64,000 nt of DNA from Gonatopus flavifemur (taxonomy: Eukaryota > Arthropoda > Insecta > Hymenoptera > Dryinidae): positions 1,627,501 to 1,691,500 of the forward strand of contig JAFFJZ010000025.1 of assembly GCA_018340375.1 (NCBI GenBank), given 5' to 3'. Numbering within the stretch: position 1 is the stretch's first letter; each line of letters opens with the position of its first letter. The position numbers and the translations under genes were made by a program. A model generated the notes under the pieces. The model ran no database searches. It was not told the origin of the DNA and was given only the letters and a program-made list of their open reading frames with translations. This document shows, in pieces, positions 32,331 to 43,499 of this stretch.

Positions 32331-32785
32331 TTGAGAATGCGTCAATACATCAAAACATTCAACTTAGATATCAAGTACAAAATGAAGAGATAAAAAGATT
32401 ATCCAAGTTCGTTAACAAATAGAAATTGCAAATTGAATTTCATCGAGGTTCGAATTTTTTTCAAATGTATATGAAAATGAATATAAAGGAATTCAAATTC
32501 AATGGGAATGTATAAACATTTAATACTCAAGAATGAAAACTACAACTTATGAACTGCATAAACAAAGTCTGAATACTTGTTTTGCAATTTTTGTTGATTC
32601 TATTGAAAATTAATCCCAATAAACAATTGCACAACACGTGCACAATAGTACATTGTGTAATAAGTGCGCGAAGTTACTGATTCCCGTACGAGCGTGAAGC
32701 TTGTCACCCCAGCGTAGCGAGGGCGACAAATCACGCGAGTGGGGGATCACCAATGCGCATGAATTGCTCATACTATTTTTCCTAA
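32331..32785. other. No feature recognised
   Basis: AT-rich decay products downstream of the P-like fragment, then a short GC-richer tract (32640-32760) with the words agcgtgaagcttgtcacccc and cagcgtagcgagggcgac. No frame is convincing. Confidence 0.5.
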
Positions 32786-33130
32786 GGCTGCTCTCCCATG
32801 CATCGGAATGGACTACCGGAACAGAACAAAACTTCCAGTGACATTTTAGCCCCCGTTTCGTTCCTTCGAACTCGTATACCTTGTCGCACATGATCCGGAA
32901 CGAATACGACCGGAATGAAAATTGACCAATTATTACTCGGATTTATTTTAGCAGGTTCTACCAGAAAGCTATGAACCAAGGTTCATTACTTATGATAATA
33001 TTCCGTCCCAGCACATTCCGGTCCATGGGAGAGCAGAGCGACTGAATTGAACGGAACGTATCAGAAACTAAAATTCTACTAAGATCACCGTTCCGTTCCA
33101 ATAGAATATTCCGATGCATGGGAGAGCACC
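32786..33130. mobile_element. MITE, 345 bp
   Basis: The ends GGCTGCTCTCCCATGCATCG and its complement are flanked by ctaa at 32782-32785 and 33131-33134, a possible 4-bp duplication. Internal copies of the end (ccggtccatgggagagcaga) suggest a subterminal repeat. Superfamily unknown. Confidence 0.65.
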
Positions 33131-33132
33131 CT

Positions 33133-33282
33133 AACAAGGTGCGCGAACTTCCGTTTTCCAAGCCTGTGTTGCGCGCGCAGAGTGAGTGATTCCCACACCG
33201 CACTGGTCTGACCGCCGTGTAGGGATCACTCACTTTGCGCACGCAACACAGGCTTAGAAAACCGAAGTTTGCGGACCTTGTT
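33133..33282. repeat. GC-rich foldback repeat
   Basis: aacaaggtgcgcgaacttcc and its near complement enclose arms with aagcctgtgttgcg and gagtgagtgatt. The arms are about 65 bp with a short loop. It abuts the previous MITE. GC-rich compared with neighbours. Confidence 0.7.
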
Positions 33283-33915
33283 GGGAAAAAATATTTCCAC
33301 ACATTGTTCAGTAATATACACAAGATTGAAATATTCTGCAAATGTTTTGAAATATAACCCCTATAGTGTTTCAGATCCGAATGAATACAATTTTGAATGC
33401 TTTATAAAATTGGGAACTTTTGAAACAGTTTGGGTTATGTTTCTGTATAGGGCCAGCCATTTTTGTCAACATTTACCTAACAGCGATGGTGGCGCTACGT
33501 CTGGCGGAATGTATAAACCAGATGGAATAATCAAACCGCTGAATTGAAGTTGAATCGCCTATCCTTTTTAAACCGTAAACATGATTCATTGGTTTGTGTG
33601 ATTCATGCCTATACCCAGATAACAATTTGAGGCTCTCCCGTAGGTTTTGGTGCAATCTGCATGCAGAAGCTTATCTATGTGCGTCACATCGCAAGAGCAT
33701 GTTATTTGAGTAGTGGCTCATGCCATCTGCGTATTCATTCGCATAAATTGAGTATCTATGACCAGCTTGATGGAATTCCATTCCAATATTGGCAAAAAAT
33801 GTGGAAAACAATAAATCACAATTTTGTAAATGATCCGTCAATACCCGTACTGCACATAATGTGTCAAATGTATGTTCGATATGTGAAGAAATCCCTTTGA
33901 ATAGAATTGGCAAAA
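33283..33915. other. No gene recognised
   Basis: Only short frames on both strands without recognisable motifs. Confidence 0.5.
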
Positions 33916-34301
33916 TATGGAGTTACAATATACAAAAAATCCTTCACATACCATTTGGATAACCAAATATACTTGGCAGCACAGATTGATTTCACATCTT
34001 TTTTCTCAGTTGAGGCATATCCTGTTGTATTGCATCGAAATTTTTAATCTAATAAAATCTCCGTTGAGAATAGGTTTACAGATTTGTTTTTGTAGATATT
34101 GATCGCATTTTTATGTGTTTGGCGTTATTTTTTTCACTTTTTTGGAGTTTTTTTATTGGGATTTCACTTCTTTTTATGGATATGCCTTCAATTGAAAGCA
34201 AATAAAAATTAAATACTCATGTAGAGTTTGATAGGAACCATAGCGATGAACGAAATGTCTTCAGATTATTTCTATGATATGGGAAACCAATAGGCTCTTC
34301 A
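33916..34301 (+). repeat. Dispersed repeat, copy 2, left part
   Basis: Aligns with 405-800. It is interrupted after cttca (34297-34301) by the copia element and resumes at 47080. Confidence 0.75.
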
Positions 34302-34568
34302 TGTTGAGAGTCAATCCATACACGACTTTATACCCTAAGGAAAAGAAGGCGTTGGAGTTGAGGCGACGTTAGTTTGTCATATCGTAGTTGTACAGCGATG
34401 AGGATAGATCGTTGTGTTATGTGATGTCATGGTTACGAATTATAGTTGATATATTAAAGAAGGATTGTAATTGAAAGAGATTGAGTTTTGTGGATTATAT
34501 CATGAGTTTCTTATTATGAATAAACTAATTATTTCATTATACGTGAGTGAACGATTAATAATTCATCA
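34302..34568 (+). repeat. copia 5' LTR
   Basis: 267 bp, TGTTGAGAGTCAATCC to TAATTCATCA. It carries AATAAA in the tail part (34519-34524), a likely polyadenylation signal. Confidence 0.92.
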
Positions 34569-34569
34569 G

Positions 34570-34587
34570 TGGTAGCAGAGCGTGGTT
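34570..34587 (+). promoter_or_regulatory. copia primer binding site
   Basis: TGGTAGCAGAGCGTGGTT one base after the LTR. It is the same 18 bases as in BEL copy 1 and fits the initiator tRNA-Met 3' end in its first 11 positions. Confidence 0.85.
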
Positions 34588-34607
34588 GCTCAGGAAAGAA
34601 ACGTACA

Positions 34608-35595
34608 ATGACGTCAAGACAGAAATGTAACATCGTCCCTTCTGCCGGGGAAGGATATAATGCTTGGGTGGGTCGTATTAAAAGTGTCTCAAGAGATGCT
34701 GGTGTTGTGAATGCCGTTGAATAAGAGAATTTCTCGACGGTAGAGGGAAATGCTGCAAATGAAGCCAAGGCACAGGCCATTTTGATCGCCGGAGTAGCGG
34801 ACAGCCACCTTGAATATTCACGTAATTGTGAATCAGCGTATAAAATGTTCGGATCTCTGGAGGAAAATTTCAAATGCAAAAAGTACGTAGTTGTTTATAT
34901 ATCCGGAGACAATTGTCGGAGATCAAATTCGAAGAGAGGAGCTCGCTGCTCAACCATTTTGTCGAAATCGAGGAATTATTCACGCAGCTAAAAGATGTAG
35001 GAACAGAAGTCTCGGAAGAAGAAAAGATCAATTGTGTATTATTATCGATGCCAAAATCGTTCGAAGGTGTTGTTACAGCCCTTGAAATAATCAAAGATCT
35101 CAAGTTAGATTTTGTAAAGGACAGATTACTCGGAGAGGAAGAGAAAAAAAAAATATAAGGTAAATAGTAATGGAGGTAGCTCGGAAGTATTATTTTTGTG
35201 TTACAGTTGTGGTCGTCAAGGTCATAAGAGCTTTCCATGTCGTATGCCACAACAACAACAACAACAACGACGATTTCGACATAAAAATCCCAATCAACCA
35301 AGAGAGGGTCAAAATACAAATAATCGGAGATTCGTGAATAATGCCAGAGGAAAATATCGCCTAAGAGGAAGAGAAGGAGCGTTTCTTGCATTGAGATCAT
35401 ATGGCAACGGCGTAAATATAATTAATAATGATGATGACAAGGCGGTTGTATTTATATTGAATGAAGAAACAAAATCATATGTACAAGGTAACAATGTAGT
35501 TTGGATTATAGATTCGGGTTGCTCAGATCATTTAGTTTACACGAAAGAATATTTTTACGAATATAATGAATCAAAAGTACCAAAGAAAATCTGAG
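34608..35595 (+). pseudogene. copia gag, nucleocapsid and protease part
   Basis: It begins MTSRQKCNIVPSAGEGYNAW at 34608. A TAA at about 34722 stops it after some 38 codons, and a further frame change follows near 34870. The next open part (34874-35158) has FEERSSLLNHFVEIEELFTQL and VLLSMPKSFEGVV, typical of the UBN2/copia gag core. The zinc knuckle CYSCGRQGHKSFPC (CX2CX4HX4C) is at about 35199, followed by a Gln run from caa repeats, and the protease motif WIIDSGCSDHLV near 35500. The segment ends at a TGA at 35593. Confidence 0.88.
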
Positions 35596-35756
35596 CAGCC
35601 AAAAATGGTGTCGAACTTTTTGCGCAAGGTATTAGAAGAATTAAAGGGAGTATTTTAGGAAGTGACGGGTGGATTTCTTGTTTAATCGAGAATGTATTCT
35701 ATATACCAGAAGTAAGGAAAAATTTACTCTCAGTCACAAAGTCAAGTTCACACAAT

Positions 35757-37104
35757 TTGGAAGTAGTATTTACCAGTGAGGGAGTAAAAATAATTGAAAA
35801 CGGAGAGTTGATCGGTAAAGGCTATAAACAAGGGTCCTTATATACATTAGAAATGAAAATAGAACAAAATACAGAAGTGAATTTATCAGTAAAAGAGGAA
35901 CGTATTAACATACAACCGAATAATTTGCAACTGTGGCATAGGAGACTACCACATCTGGGGCTTGGAAATGTAAACCTTTCATTTCGAAATAATCTGGCAG
36001 GTGGTTCAGAGACCAAAATAAATGTGAATGGAAAGCACTGCGAACCGTACATCTTGGGAAAGGTGAATAGATTACCGTTTCAGGGGAGTGGAAGGAGAGC
36101 TAACGCTCCATTGGAACTGATACACACAAATGTGTGTGGTCCTATAACCCCCGCTACCTGGGATGGCTATCGATTTTTTGTATCATTCATTGATGATTTC
36201 ACACATTTTGTCGTAATATACCTCCCACGTAATAAATCCGAAGTTTTTGGAAAATTTCGAGAATATTACGCGTATGTCACCCTACATTTCAATAAACCAA
36301 TCAAGAGATTGCGATCTGACTACGGTGGAGAATATGTAAGTCGGGAGTTTCAAGAGTTTTGCAAGAAAAAAGGAGTACAGATGACGTTCATAACACCATA
36401 TAATCCGGAGTGAAGTTGCCGAGCGAATGAATCGCACAATCGTGGAAAAATCGCGTACCGTATTGATTGCGTCAGATCTCCCGAGAGAATTATGGAGAGA
36501 AGCTGTGTACTATTCAACGAATTCAACAAGCCGTAGCCCCACGGTGGCAATTGAAAATAAAATTCCTGTAGAACTGTGGGAGAAAGAAAAACCAAATTTA
36601 TCAAACTTACGTGTCTTCGGGAGCGTGGCATATAACCATATTTCAGGAGCACTTCGTACGAAAATGGACCCAGAAGGAGAGAAAATGGTGATGGTGGGGT
36701 ACACACCCGGAGGGAGTTACCGACTTTGGAATCCCGACAAGAGAAAAGTAGTCCTTGGAAGGAATGTTCGTTTTGTCGAAGATATGAATAATAGAGAAAA
36801 TAAAATTTCAATAATAGAAATATCGAGGGAAAATCATCAACAATCAGAGGAAACTAATGAAATGGGCGAAGGAAGTAAAGATATTACAGGAGAAAATGAC
36901 ACATCAAGTCCAAAGGATACTATTATTGAACAGCCGGGAATGTCAACATCGAAGAATACAGAACACAATCGGAGAATTAATTATGAAGTTTCAAAAGAAA
37001 CACTAATAGCTTCTGGTAAATTCAGTAACAGGTCCAGGAAGAAACCGGCGTCGATAAAGGATTACGAAGAAAATGTATCAGCAGATGATGAGGCATTGTT
37101 TGTT
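35757..37104 (+). pseudogene. copia integrase region
   Basis: The pre-integrase zinc region shows LQLWHRRLPHLGLGNVNL, but its final CxxC reads CEPY, so one Cys is lost. The core has ELIHTNVCGPI, where Asn replaces the first catalytic Asp, then FFVSFIDDFTHF and LRSDYGGEY with the second Asp. A frame change at about 36412, just after TPYNPE, falls before the third-acid region; the frame picks up with MNRTIVEKSRTVL, ELWREAVYYSTN, NLRVFGSVAY and VMVGYTPGGSYRLW. Inactive on at least three counts. Confidence 0.88.
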
Positions 37105-37508
37105 CCGGGAAAAAAATTCCATATATGGACCCATATATGGATTCATATATGCATTCATATATGAGCATATATGGATTCTGGCCATATATGTTCATATATG
37201 GTCATATATGAAAGTGGAGAATCTATCAGCATTGATCTCACTTCTCTCCCCTTTGGTTTTTCATCACATTCCATGTAGAATTGTGACATTTTTTGGCCAT
37301 ATATGGATGTATATGATAATTTATGATTCAATATGATCACATATGGCCATATACACTCTCATTCATACATGATCATATAAGGCCAAAATCCATACATGCT
37401 CATATATGATCTCATATATGTTTATATATGTTCATATGTATTCCATATATGTTCATATATGATTCATATACGCTCATATACGACCATATATGAATTATTT
37501 TTCCTCGG
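37105..37508. mobile_element. MITE built of CATATATG-like units, inside copia pol
   Basis: The flanks ccgggaaaaaaattc and gaattatttttcctcgg are near-perfect inverted repeats. The body is mostly short variants of catatatg with gg, ag or tt linkers, plus about 90 bp of unrelated sequence (37215-37305). The copia reading frame is the same on both sides, which fits a clean insertion into a coding exon. The target duplication is at most 2-3 bp and ambiguous. Confidence 0.75.
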
Positions 37509-37801
37509 GGTGCTATTAGCAAGTACAGTGAAAGATGATGGTCCAGCGAATTTTGAAGAAATTAAAACAAGAAGTGACAGGAAAGAGTGGGAACGGGCAA
37601 TTAAAGACGAATTAGCAATAATAAGAGAATCCGAAACGTGGCAGGAAGTGGAAACACCGAAAAATATAAAACCATTACAATGCCGTTGGGTGTTTACGTC
37701 AAAAGGAACCCAGAGAAACGATATTATACGAAAGGCAAGATTGGTTGTGGAAGTGTTTCAACAAGGATCGACGATGGAAGAAGTTTATTCACCTGTATTA
37801 C
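37509..37801 (+). pseudogene. copia reverse transcriptase, N-terminal stub
   Basis: LLASTVKDDGPANFEEIKT, EWERAIKDELAII, TWQEVETPKNIKPLQCRWVF and EEVYSPV, the usual entry into the copia RT domain (RVT_2). It stops where BEL copy 2 begins. The rest of RT, about 200 residues, is missing from the window. Confidence 0.88.
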
Positions 37802-38162
37802 TGTTGAAGAGGAAGCGCCTGCTCAATATCTCCACTCGTGTTAAGCATACACGCATAATCATAAGGAAGCGATCGGCATTACCGACGTGAATTGTTCCAC
37901 GTTGTCACCTGTAATGTAAGAGATACGCGGGGAATTTGCCCCCTCCAACAGAATTCTTGTATTATCTGAGTTCTCTCGTAAACTTCAACCGATGCGTATC
38001 GCATCTCCTGTACATAGTAGTTGAAAATCAAAGTGACTACCATTTCGTGGTTGTTACAAACAACTCTTACTTGTTTAGAACACCTTCCTTCGATATTGAG
38101 AATCATCTATATTGAGAATATAGTAACCAAAACGTTCACCTGCGAGTGCACGCGAACTAACA
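37802..38162 (+). repeat. BEL copy 2, 5' LTR (361 bp)
   Basis: TGTTGAAGAGGAAGCGCC to CGCGAACTAACA. Its first 130 bp recur at 45916-46045. It contains an inverted pair, gcgaaccg-free, of no evident role. Confidence 0.88.
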
Positions 38163-38165
38163 TTT

Positions 38166-38183
38166 CGGTAGCAGAGCGTGGTT
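38166..38183 (+). promoter_or_regulatory. Primer binding site of BEL copy 2
   Basis: CGGTAGCAGAGCGTGGTT, one base different from the sites at 10081 and 34570 (the first T of TGG is C, which would weaken tRNA CCA pairing). Confidence 0.8.
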
Positions 38184-40181
38184 TCTCGTTTTGTCTGTGC
38201 TCCGTCAATTGCTGTGCTCGCTACGCTTATTCTTGCGAACGAGAAACTTTTCACAAAGTGTGTGCAACTCGGATGAGACGTTTTCTTGGAATGTTTTGGG
38301 GAGTGTTCGCGGGTTTTGTGCTGCAAAAAACCCACGCTGGATGAGAGCGAGAGAATCCACAAGGAGGAACACAAGAATTTGTCTCCCTTTGTGCGCTGAT
38401 TGCTGGAAAATTACTGTTATCAGAACTGAAGGATAGCATCGGGAAATCGAATTAATTTTTCCATACAACGGAACCGTGATAAGCTATCACTTTTCTGCCT
38501 TGCTGTTGCTGGGTAAAGAGTTTACACTCTTTCTTCATCGCCTTGACTGGGAGTCACTTCATCGTCTTCCTACCCGTACTGCGAGGAGAACGCAGTAAGG
38601 GGGCTGCTGCTTCACCGCTGATGACATTCTGCTTTCGTTATTGCTGCAACAAATCTTTAGGAGATTTCAACGCTTGGACATCGGGTTTCGGCTTTGTTTC
38701 ACCTTTCTCCTGTTCGCAAGTAATCTGCTTGTATTGCAAATTTGCATAGCTTTCGTTGCTTAATCTGTTTTCTTTCATTTATGTGCCTTTAGTTTTCTAT
38801 GCTGCTTCTGCAAAAGAAATTAGTTCTAAAATAGTTTCACTTTTTTCTTTTAATTTTCATCCTATTGATATGCATGATTCAAAAGGAAACGGCTTTGCCT
38901 CCGTTGAGCGTTTTTTCTCTTTGGTTGACGACAAACCCAGTTCAATGTTGTGATTTTTTCATCATAGCCCTGTATGAGCTATACAAGGGCTTCAGTCGTC
39001 AATCTATACGCTCTGTTTATATTCAGCAATGACATCATCGGTGATAATTGAAATTGAAGTGATTTGAATTATTCGATGATATTACTCGAAAAATATTCAT
39101 CGCTTTGGAAACATAATTTTATTTATTCGATACGTTATACCTTCGATTAAAGCAGCTGCTTGTATCATTTAATCTATTTTGAATGATGATTCAAATTACA
39201 CTTCAATTAGAAGATTCGCTCAGAAAATCAACTAAATAACGAACTATCGAATTCAGTATAGATTTTATCATTTCTTGCATCTCATGTTGTTCTTATGACT
39301 TGCTCACGGTACATTTGTTGTGAAACTTATTGCGAGAATTATGTAACTGGACCGTTTTCATTTTCATGCTGCTATACTATATCATGCCTTCGTTACGCTG
39401 ACCATGTGACTTATGGTTATCTCGCCGATTATGAGATAAGATATGATTATGATGCCATGAATGATTGGAGTTTTCTTTCCCTTTTTATAACTATCAATTT
39501 GTGAGCTGAACGTGAAGGGAGAATTGCATCCTCATACCAATCATTTACATTTGTTCATTCGGTTATCTTAATTGAAAATAATTAATCGAGACACGACTTG
39601 GAAACTGCACTGAAATGTTTTGTATTGACATTCGCACAGAAAAATGATTCAAAAATTTTTTGATCTAATTCTCTCCTCCTCACAACATCTCTGTTTAATT
39701 CATAATTTTTACTTGTGCCTTTCAGCGTTTGAACTGCAGGACATTTCGTTGGAGAAACTATGTAATCATTTGCACTTGTCAATTGAGATTTCATATGTTT
39801 TTTTTTACTTTTAGGTGCGCATTGCTACTATTAGCTGTGAACTATTATCAATCTTCGTTAGATGCTTAGTTTCCCTTTTTCTTGTACAGAGCTCCGCTCT
39901 TCTTAGGCATCCTTAACCTCGTTGCGATTTAGTCTCAAAGATAAACTGTCAATTCGTCTAGTACTCTTTTTAAACTATAGCACGTATTGCTCCATCTCTT
40001 CTTTGAATCCGATGAGCTTACTGGTCGGTGCCGTGAATCATTACCAACTATTTTTTGTTGCTGTGCTCTACTTGATATTTACCCAGTGAATTTTGCCTCT
40101 CTTTTTTGGTAATCTCTCTTTTTCTTCACTTTCCGTGCCTCTCTTTCTTTTTTTAACTTCATTTCTTTCTCTCCTTTTTTT
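38184..40181 (+). other. Leader of BEL copy 2 (no gene)
   Basis: About 2.0 kb without a recognisable protein. T-rich towards the gag start. Confidence 0.65.
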
Positions 40182-40835
40182 TTGAAAATGGAGGAACTGC
40201 TGGAGCAGCAAATGAGCCTCGTGAGTCGAATCGACAAAACCTTCTCTAATTTCAAGAAGGATAGTTCGGCCAAAATGTCGCTTAGTAACTACAAAACTAG
40301 GATGTCAAATCTGGATAAGCTTTGGTCGCGTTTCGTAGGGAATCATTATAAATTACTGGGTAGCCAGTCGCTGTTCGAAGATACGCCGTACTTCAAAGAG
40401 GGAATCTTTGCTTCGACCGAGGAAATGTACCTCGGAAGATGCGAGGAGTTTCAGACCTTTGCAGATGCGAAAGTTCTTCCGGTTGGAAGTTCCGCAGGTG
40501 CTTCGAATATTTCAGATAGGTCCTTTGTTGCTAGCGAGGAGTCCGAAAGACTGCCGCGAATTTCACTGCCCAAATTTAGAGGGGATTATAAGGAATGGGA
40601 GTCCTTTAGGGATCTTTTCAGAACCCCGGTTGCCAGTAAGACCCATATTTCGAACGTAACCAAGCTGCATCACCTTAAGTCGGGTGTTGAAGGTGAAGCT
40701 GCTCAACTGATAAGTGCCTATTCCACCACAGCAGATAATTTTGAGGTCGCTTGGACCAGTTCGCAGACTAGGTATGAGGATCTCAGTCGTTTGGTAACGT
40801 CTCACATCTCAGCGTTTTATTCGCTCAAGCCAATG
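40182..40835 (+). pseudogene. BEL copy 2 gag, N-terminal part
   Basis: About 218 codons, MEELLEQQMSLVSRIDKTFSN from the second ATG (40188), then ERLPRISLPKFRGDYKEWES, HHLKSGVEGEAAQLI and SRLVTSHISAFYSL, matching the DUF1759 core of copy 1. It is cut at about 40835 by a hAT-like insertion; no downstream gag or zinc knuckle is found beyond 41940. Confidence 0.88.
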
Positions 40836-41940
40836 CAGGGTGTCTAGTCATCACCAGCGTTAAAATTCCCGGATATTTCCCGGATAGAATTCAAATTTCC
40901 CGGATTCATATGGGATAAAATTTGGACATTTTATTTGGGGGACATTTCCATAGGATAAAATCCAGAATATCTTTATAATTTTTCGAAGGTTTCCCATCTT
41001 TGTATTTTCAAGTGCAAGAGCTTCCATCCAAAAAGTGTCAAGCCTTGATTGATTCCGTGTATCGTGTCCAAATCGAGTATGATTCCAAATTTTTGAATAT
41101 GGTTTTTTTTTTTAAATTGTTCATTATTGAAATGATGAACGGAGTAATGAATCAGAAAAATCCAGGGGACGATTTCTTTTCGAATTTGTACTCCGTTCAA
41201 AAGTTTCGTTGTCCTAGTCAACGAAAATTTTGGTGATTTATTTTTTCCGTGCAGGGTAGGAGCGAAATTGCGCTCTGGAAAAATTCTGACGGAACTGCGA
41301 TAGATATTTGACATTTTTCTAATCATTGAAAAATTTTGTAATTTTATAAAGACATTAATAACTTTTATTCAAATCCCACACGTAAAGAATTGTTTGAAAA
41401 TTGAAAATTTTCTTTTCAATAGTCAGAAAAATATTGAAAAATTATGAAAGTTTTGTTTGAATTCCTTCTGAGCGTGAGTTCGTTCCTATTTGCCTGAAGG
41501 GATGAATGAACTATTGAAGACTCTTATCAACTTTGGAAAAATGTACAGAATATCTCAAACTTATTAGATTTTCCATTAAAACTTCATGGATTCTCGGAGT
41601 TTGTCAGAGTTTCTCAGATTTTTAAAGAGAAAATGGTATCATTTTCAAAGATCATTCATTCACAATAATCCAGCGAAATATTCCCATACGGAGAAAACCC
41701 ATCATATTTGTGAAAATATTAGGAGAGAAACTTCATTCCCGTGTTTGCAATTATATGTGATCCATTCAAATTCAAATCGAATGTGATTTCACGATGACTG
41801 TCAAATCAGATATAATGTATTTAATTGGTAATTCACGATGCACGGGAAGACAGGGAATTCCTCGGAATCGGTCAATCAAAATTCCAGGTTGAACGAAATG
41901 ACCAATTAAACAAATAAAAATTCCCGGACTAGACACACTG
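40836..41940. mobile_element. hAT-like non-autonomous element, 1.1 kb
   Basis: The ends CAGGGTGTCTAGTC and gactagacacactg are inverted. Next to the ends are repeated cccgga words (ttcccggatatttcccggat at the left, ttcccggact at the right). No transposase frame. No 8-bp duplication is seen, and the sequence after 41940 is not gag, so the right flank was probably deleted or replaced. Confidence 0.6.
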
Positions 41941-42241
41941 TAAAACTATTGATAATTGAAAAGGTGACTATCAACCCATACAGCAGGCTTGTCCCGATAA
42001 ATTCATAAAAAGTTCTTCATGAATCCATGGTAGGATTCTTCAAGAGTCCTCATTATAATAGTTCAGTACAAGTTCTTCATGGGTCCCTGGTATTCAAAAT
42101 GAATTCCTAAAGAATTATCAAGAATTTTTTATTAATTCTTTCGGAACTGACATAATGGAAGTTCATTAGGGACAAGTTCGTGCCATGCGGGAATTCACAG
42201 AAAAGAAGTATCGCTGGAGGATGTTTTTGATGAACTCAAGT

Positions 42242-42483
42242 GGATACCAGCGACCCCTGACGATACAACCCGAGCCAAATCTTTTCTGACAGAATATTCG
42301 AAAATGAAGCACTAAAATCGAAATATCACTCCATAAAGACCATCTTTATTGTTTGAAAAAAGTGTATATAGAGCGATATTTTGATTTTATTGCTCCATTT
42401 TCGAATATTTTGTTAGAATAATTTTGATCGTGTTCTTTTCGAACCAATGGTTCTGGTCGTATCCGCAGCGGTCGTTGGTATCA
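42242..42483. mobile_element. Foldback MITE
   Basis: ggataccagcgacccctgac pairs imperfectly with the complement of gcggtcgttggtatca. The inner arms include atattcgaaaatgaagca and tgctccattttcgaatat. Confidence 0.7.
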
Positions 42484-42725
42484 CTTTAAGGGGTGAAATA
42501 GGTTTCGAAATTTCAAAAAATTGATTGTTTTTTATTTTTTGATCTGGTGATTCAAAATTTCAAGAATATTTTCCCAAAGTTCTGAAAGTCAATCGGAGTA
42601 AAAGTCTAAGAGAGGGAAGTTATCGTATCCACTGCGAGGGCACTTTTTTTCGAGAAGTATCCGAAAATCAACCCTCATCGGCCAAGTTTTCAAAATTTTC
42701 AGTTCGCATGGATTGCCGACTTTTT

Positions 42726-42911
42726 ACATAATGAAACGAAATAATGGATCTTCCATCTTGGTCTTATGAACAAAATAAACCAAAATATGCTTCCGATATC
42801 GTTTCAATATACCGATTTTGCGAAATATATATATCGGAATGACATCGGAAGCATATTTTGGTTTATTTTGTGCATAAGACCAAGATGATCCATTATTCCG
42901 TTTCATTATGC
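42726..42911. mobile_element. Foldback MITE with near-perfect 75-bp arms
   Basis: cataatgaaacgaaataatg and its complement, continuing through ttggtcttatg and aatatgcttccgat. The loop is AT-rich. Confidence 0.8.
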
Positions 42912-43245
42912 ACAAAGTCGAAAATTCATGCGTCAAATATTTCATGGGAACATGTAAGAATTAAGATAATCGATTTCCAAGTAACACACGAATGTCCATA
43001 GCATGTTCTGCGAACATTTTTAGCAAATTGAATGTCCCATGCATGTGCTGTGAATATTCTCGGCATGCTTTCCGAATGTTGTGTTACTAGGGTTATTCAT
43101 CACTTTCGACCGATATATCGTGTGCATCCCTAACTCTTCTAGATGCCTAAAACTTTGGATGAAAAGTTCTTTCACACTATCGGGAAAAAAAATGAAAAAA
43201 ATATGCTTCTTTGCTTCTGAAACTTATGTCACTCCCCTCAACATA

Positions 43246-43448
43246 CACTGAGAGGAAAAAAGAATGAAGACATCGCGGACAATAGAAGATAATTTTTCGA
43301 TATTCAATAAATTTCTATTCCAATGACGAAAATGACTATTCAAATAGTAATTTATTGAACTGATGTTGAGCGATTATCTTCTATTGTCTGCCATGTCTTC
43401 AAGTTGTTAATGAAGATTGTAATTTTTACGCTTTCTTTTCTCTCAGTG
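43246..43448. mobile_element. MITE with CACTGAGAG ends
   Basis: The ends CACTGAGAGGAAAAAAGA and the complement of tcttttctctcagtg; inner arms ggacaatagaagataat and attatcttctattgtct. A second element with the same ends is at 51678-51921. Confidence 0.7.
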
Positions 43449-43499
43449 TTTATAGTTTTACTGCAAGAACAATAGAACTATCAAATTTCAGTATTTCCA

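Noticed and set aside
37105..37508. Simple AT-rich microsatellite only
   Set aside because: The inverted ends and the continuous copia frame on both sides point to an insertion; simple expansion is the fallback explanation.
40836..41940. A complete hAT insertion with target duplication
   Set aside because: The 8 bp on the two sides differ (agccaatg and taaaacta) and gag does not resume, so I report it only as hAT-like.
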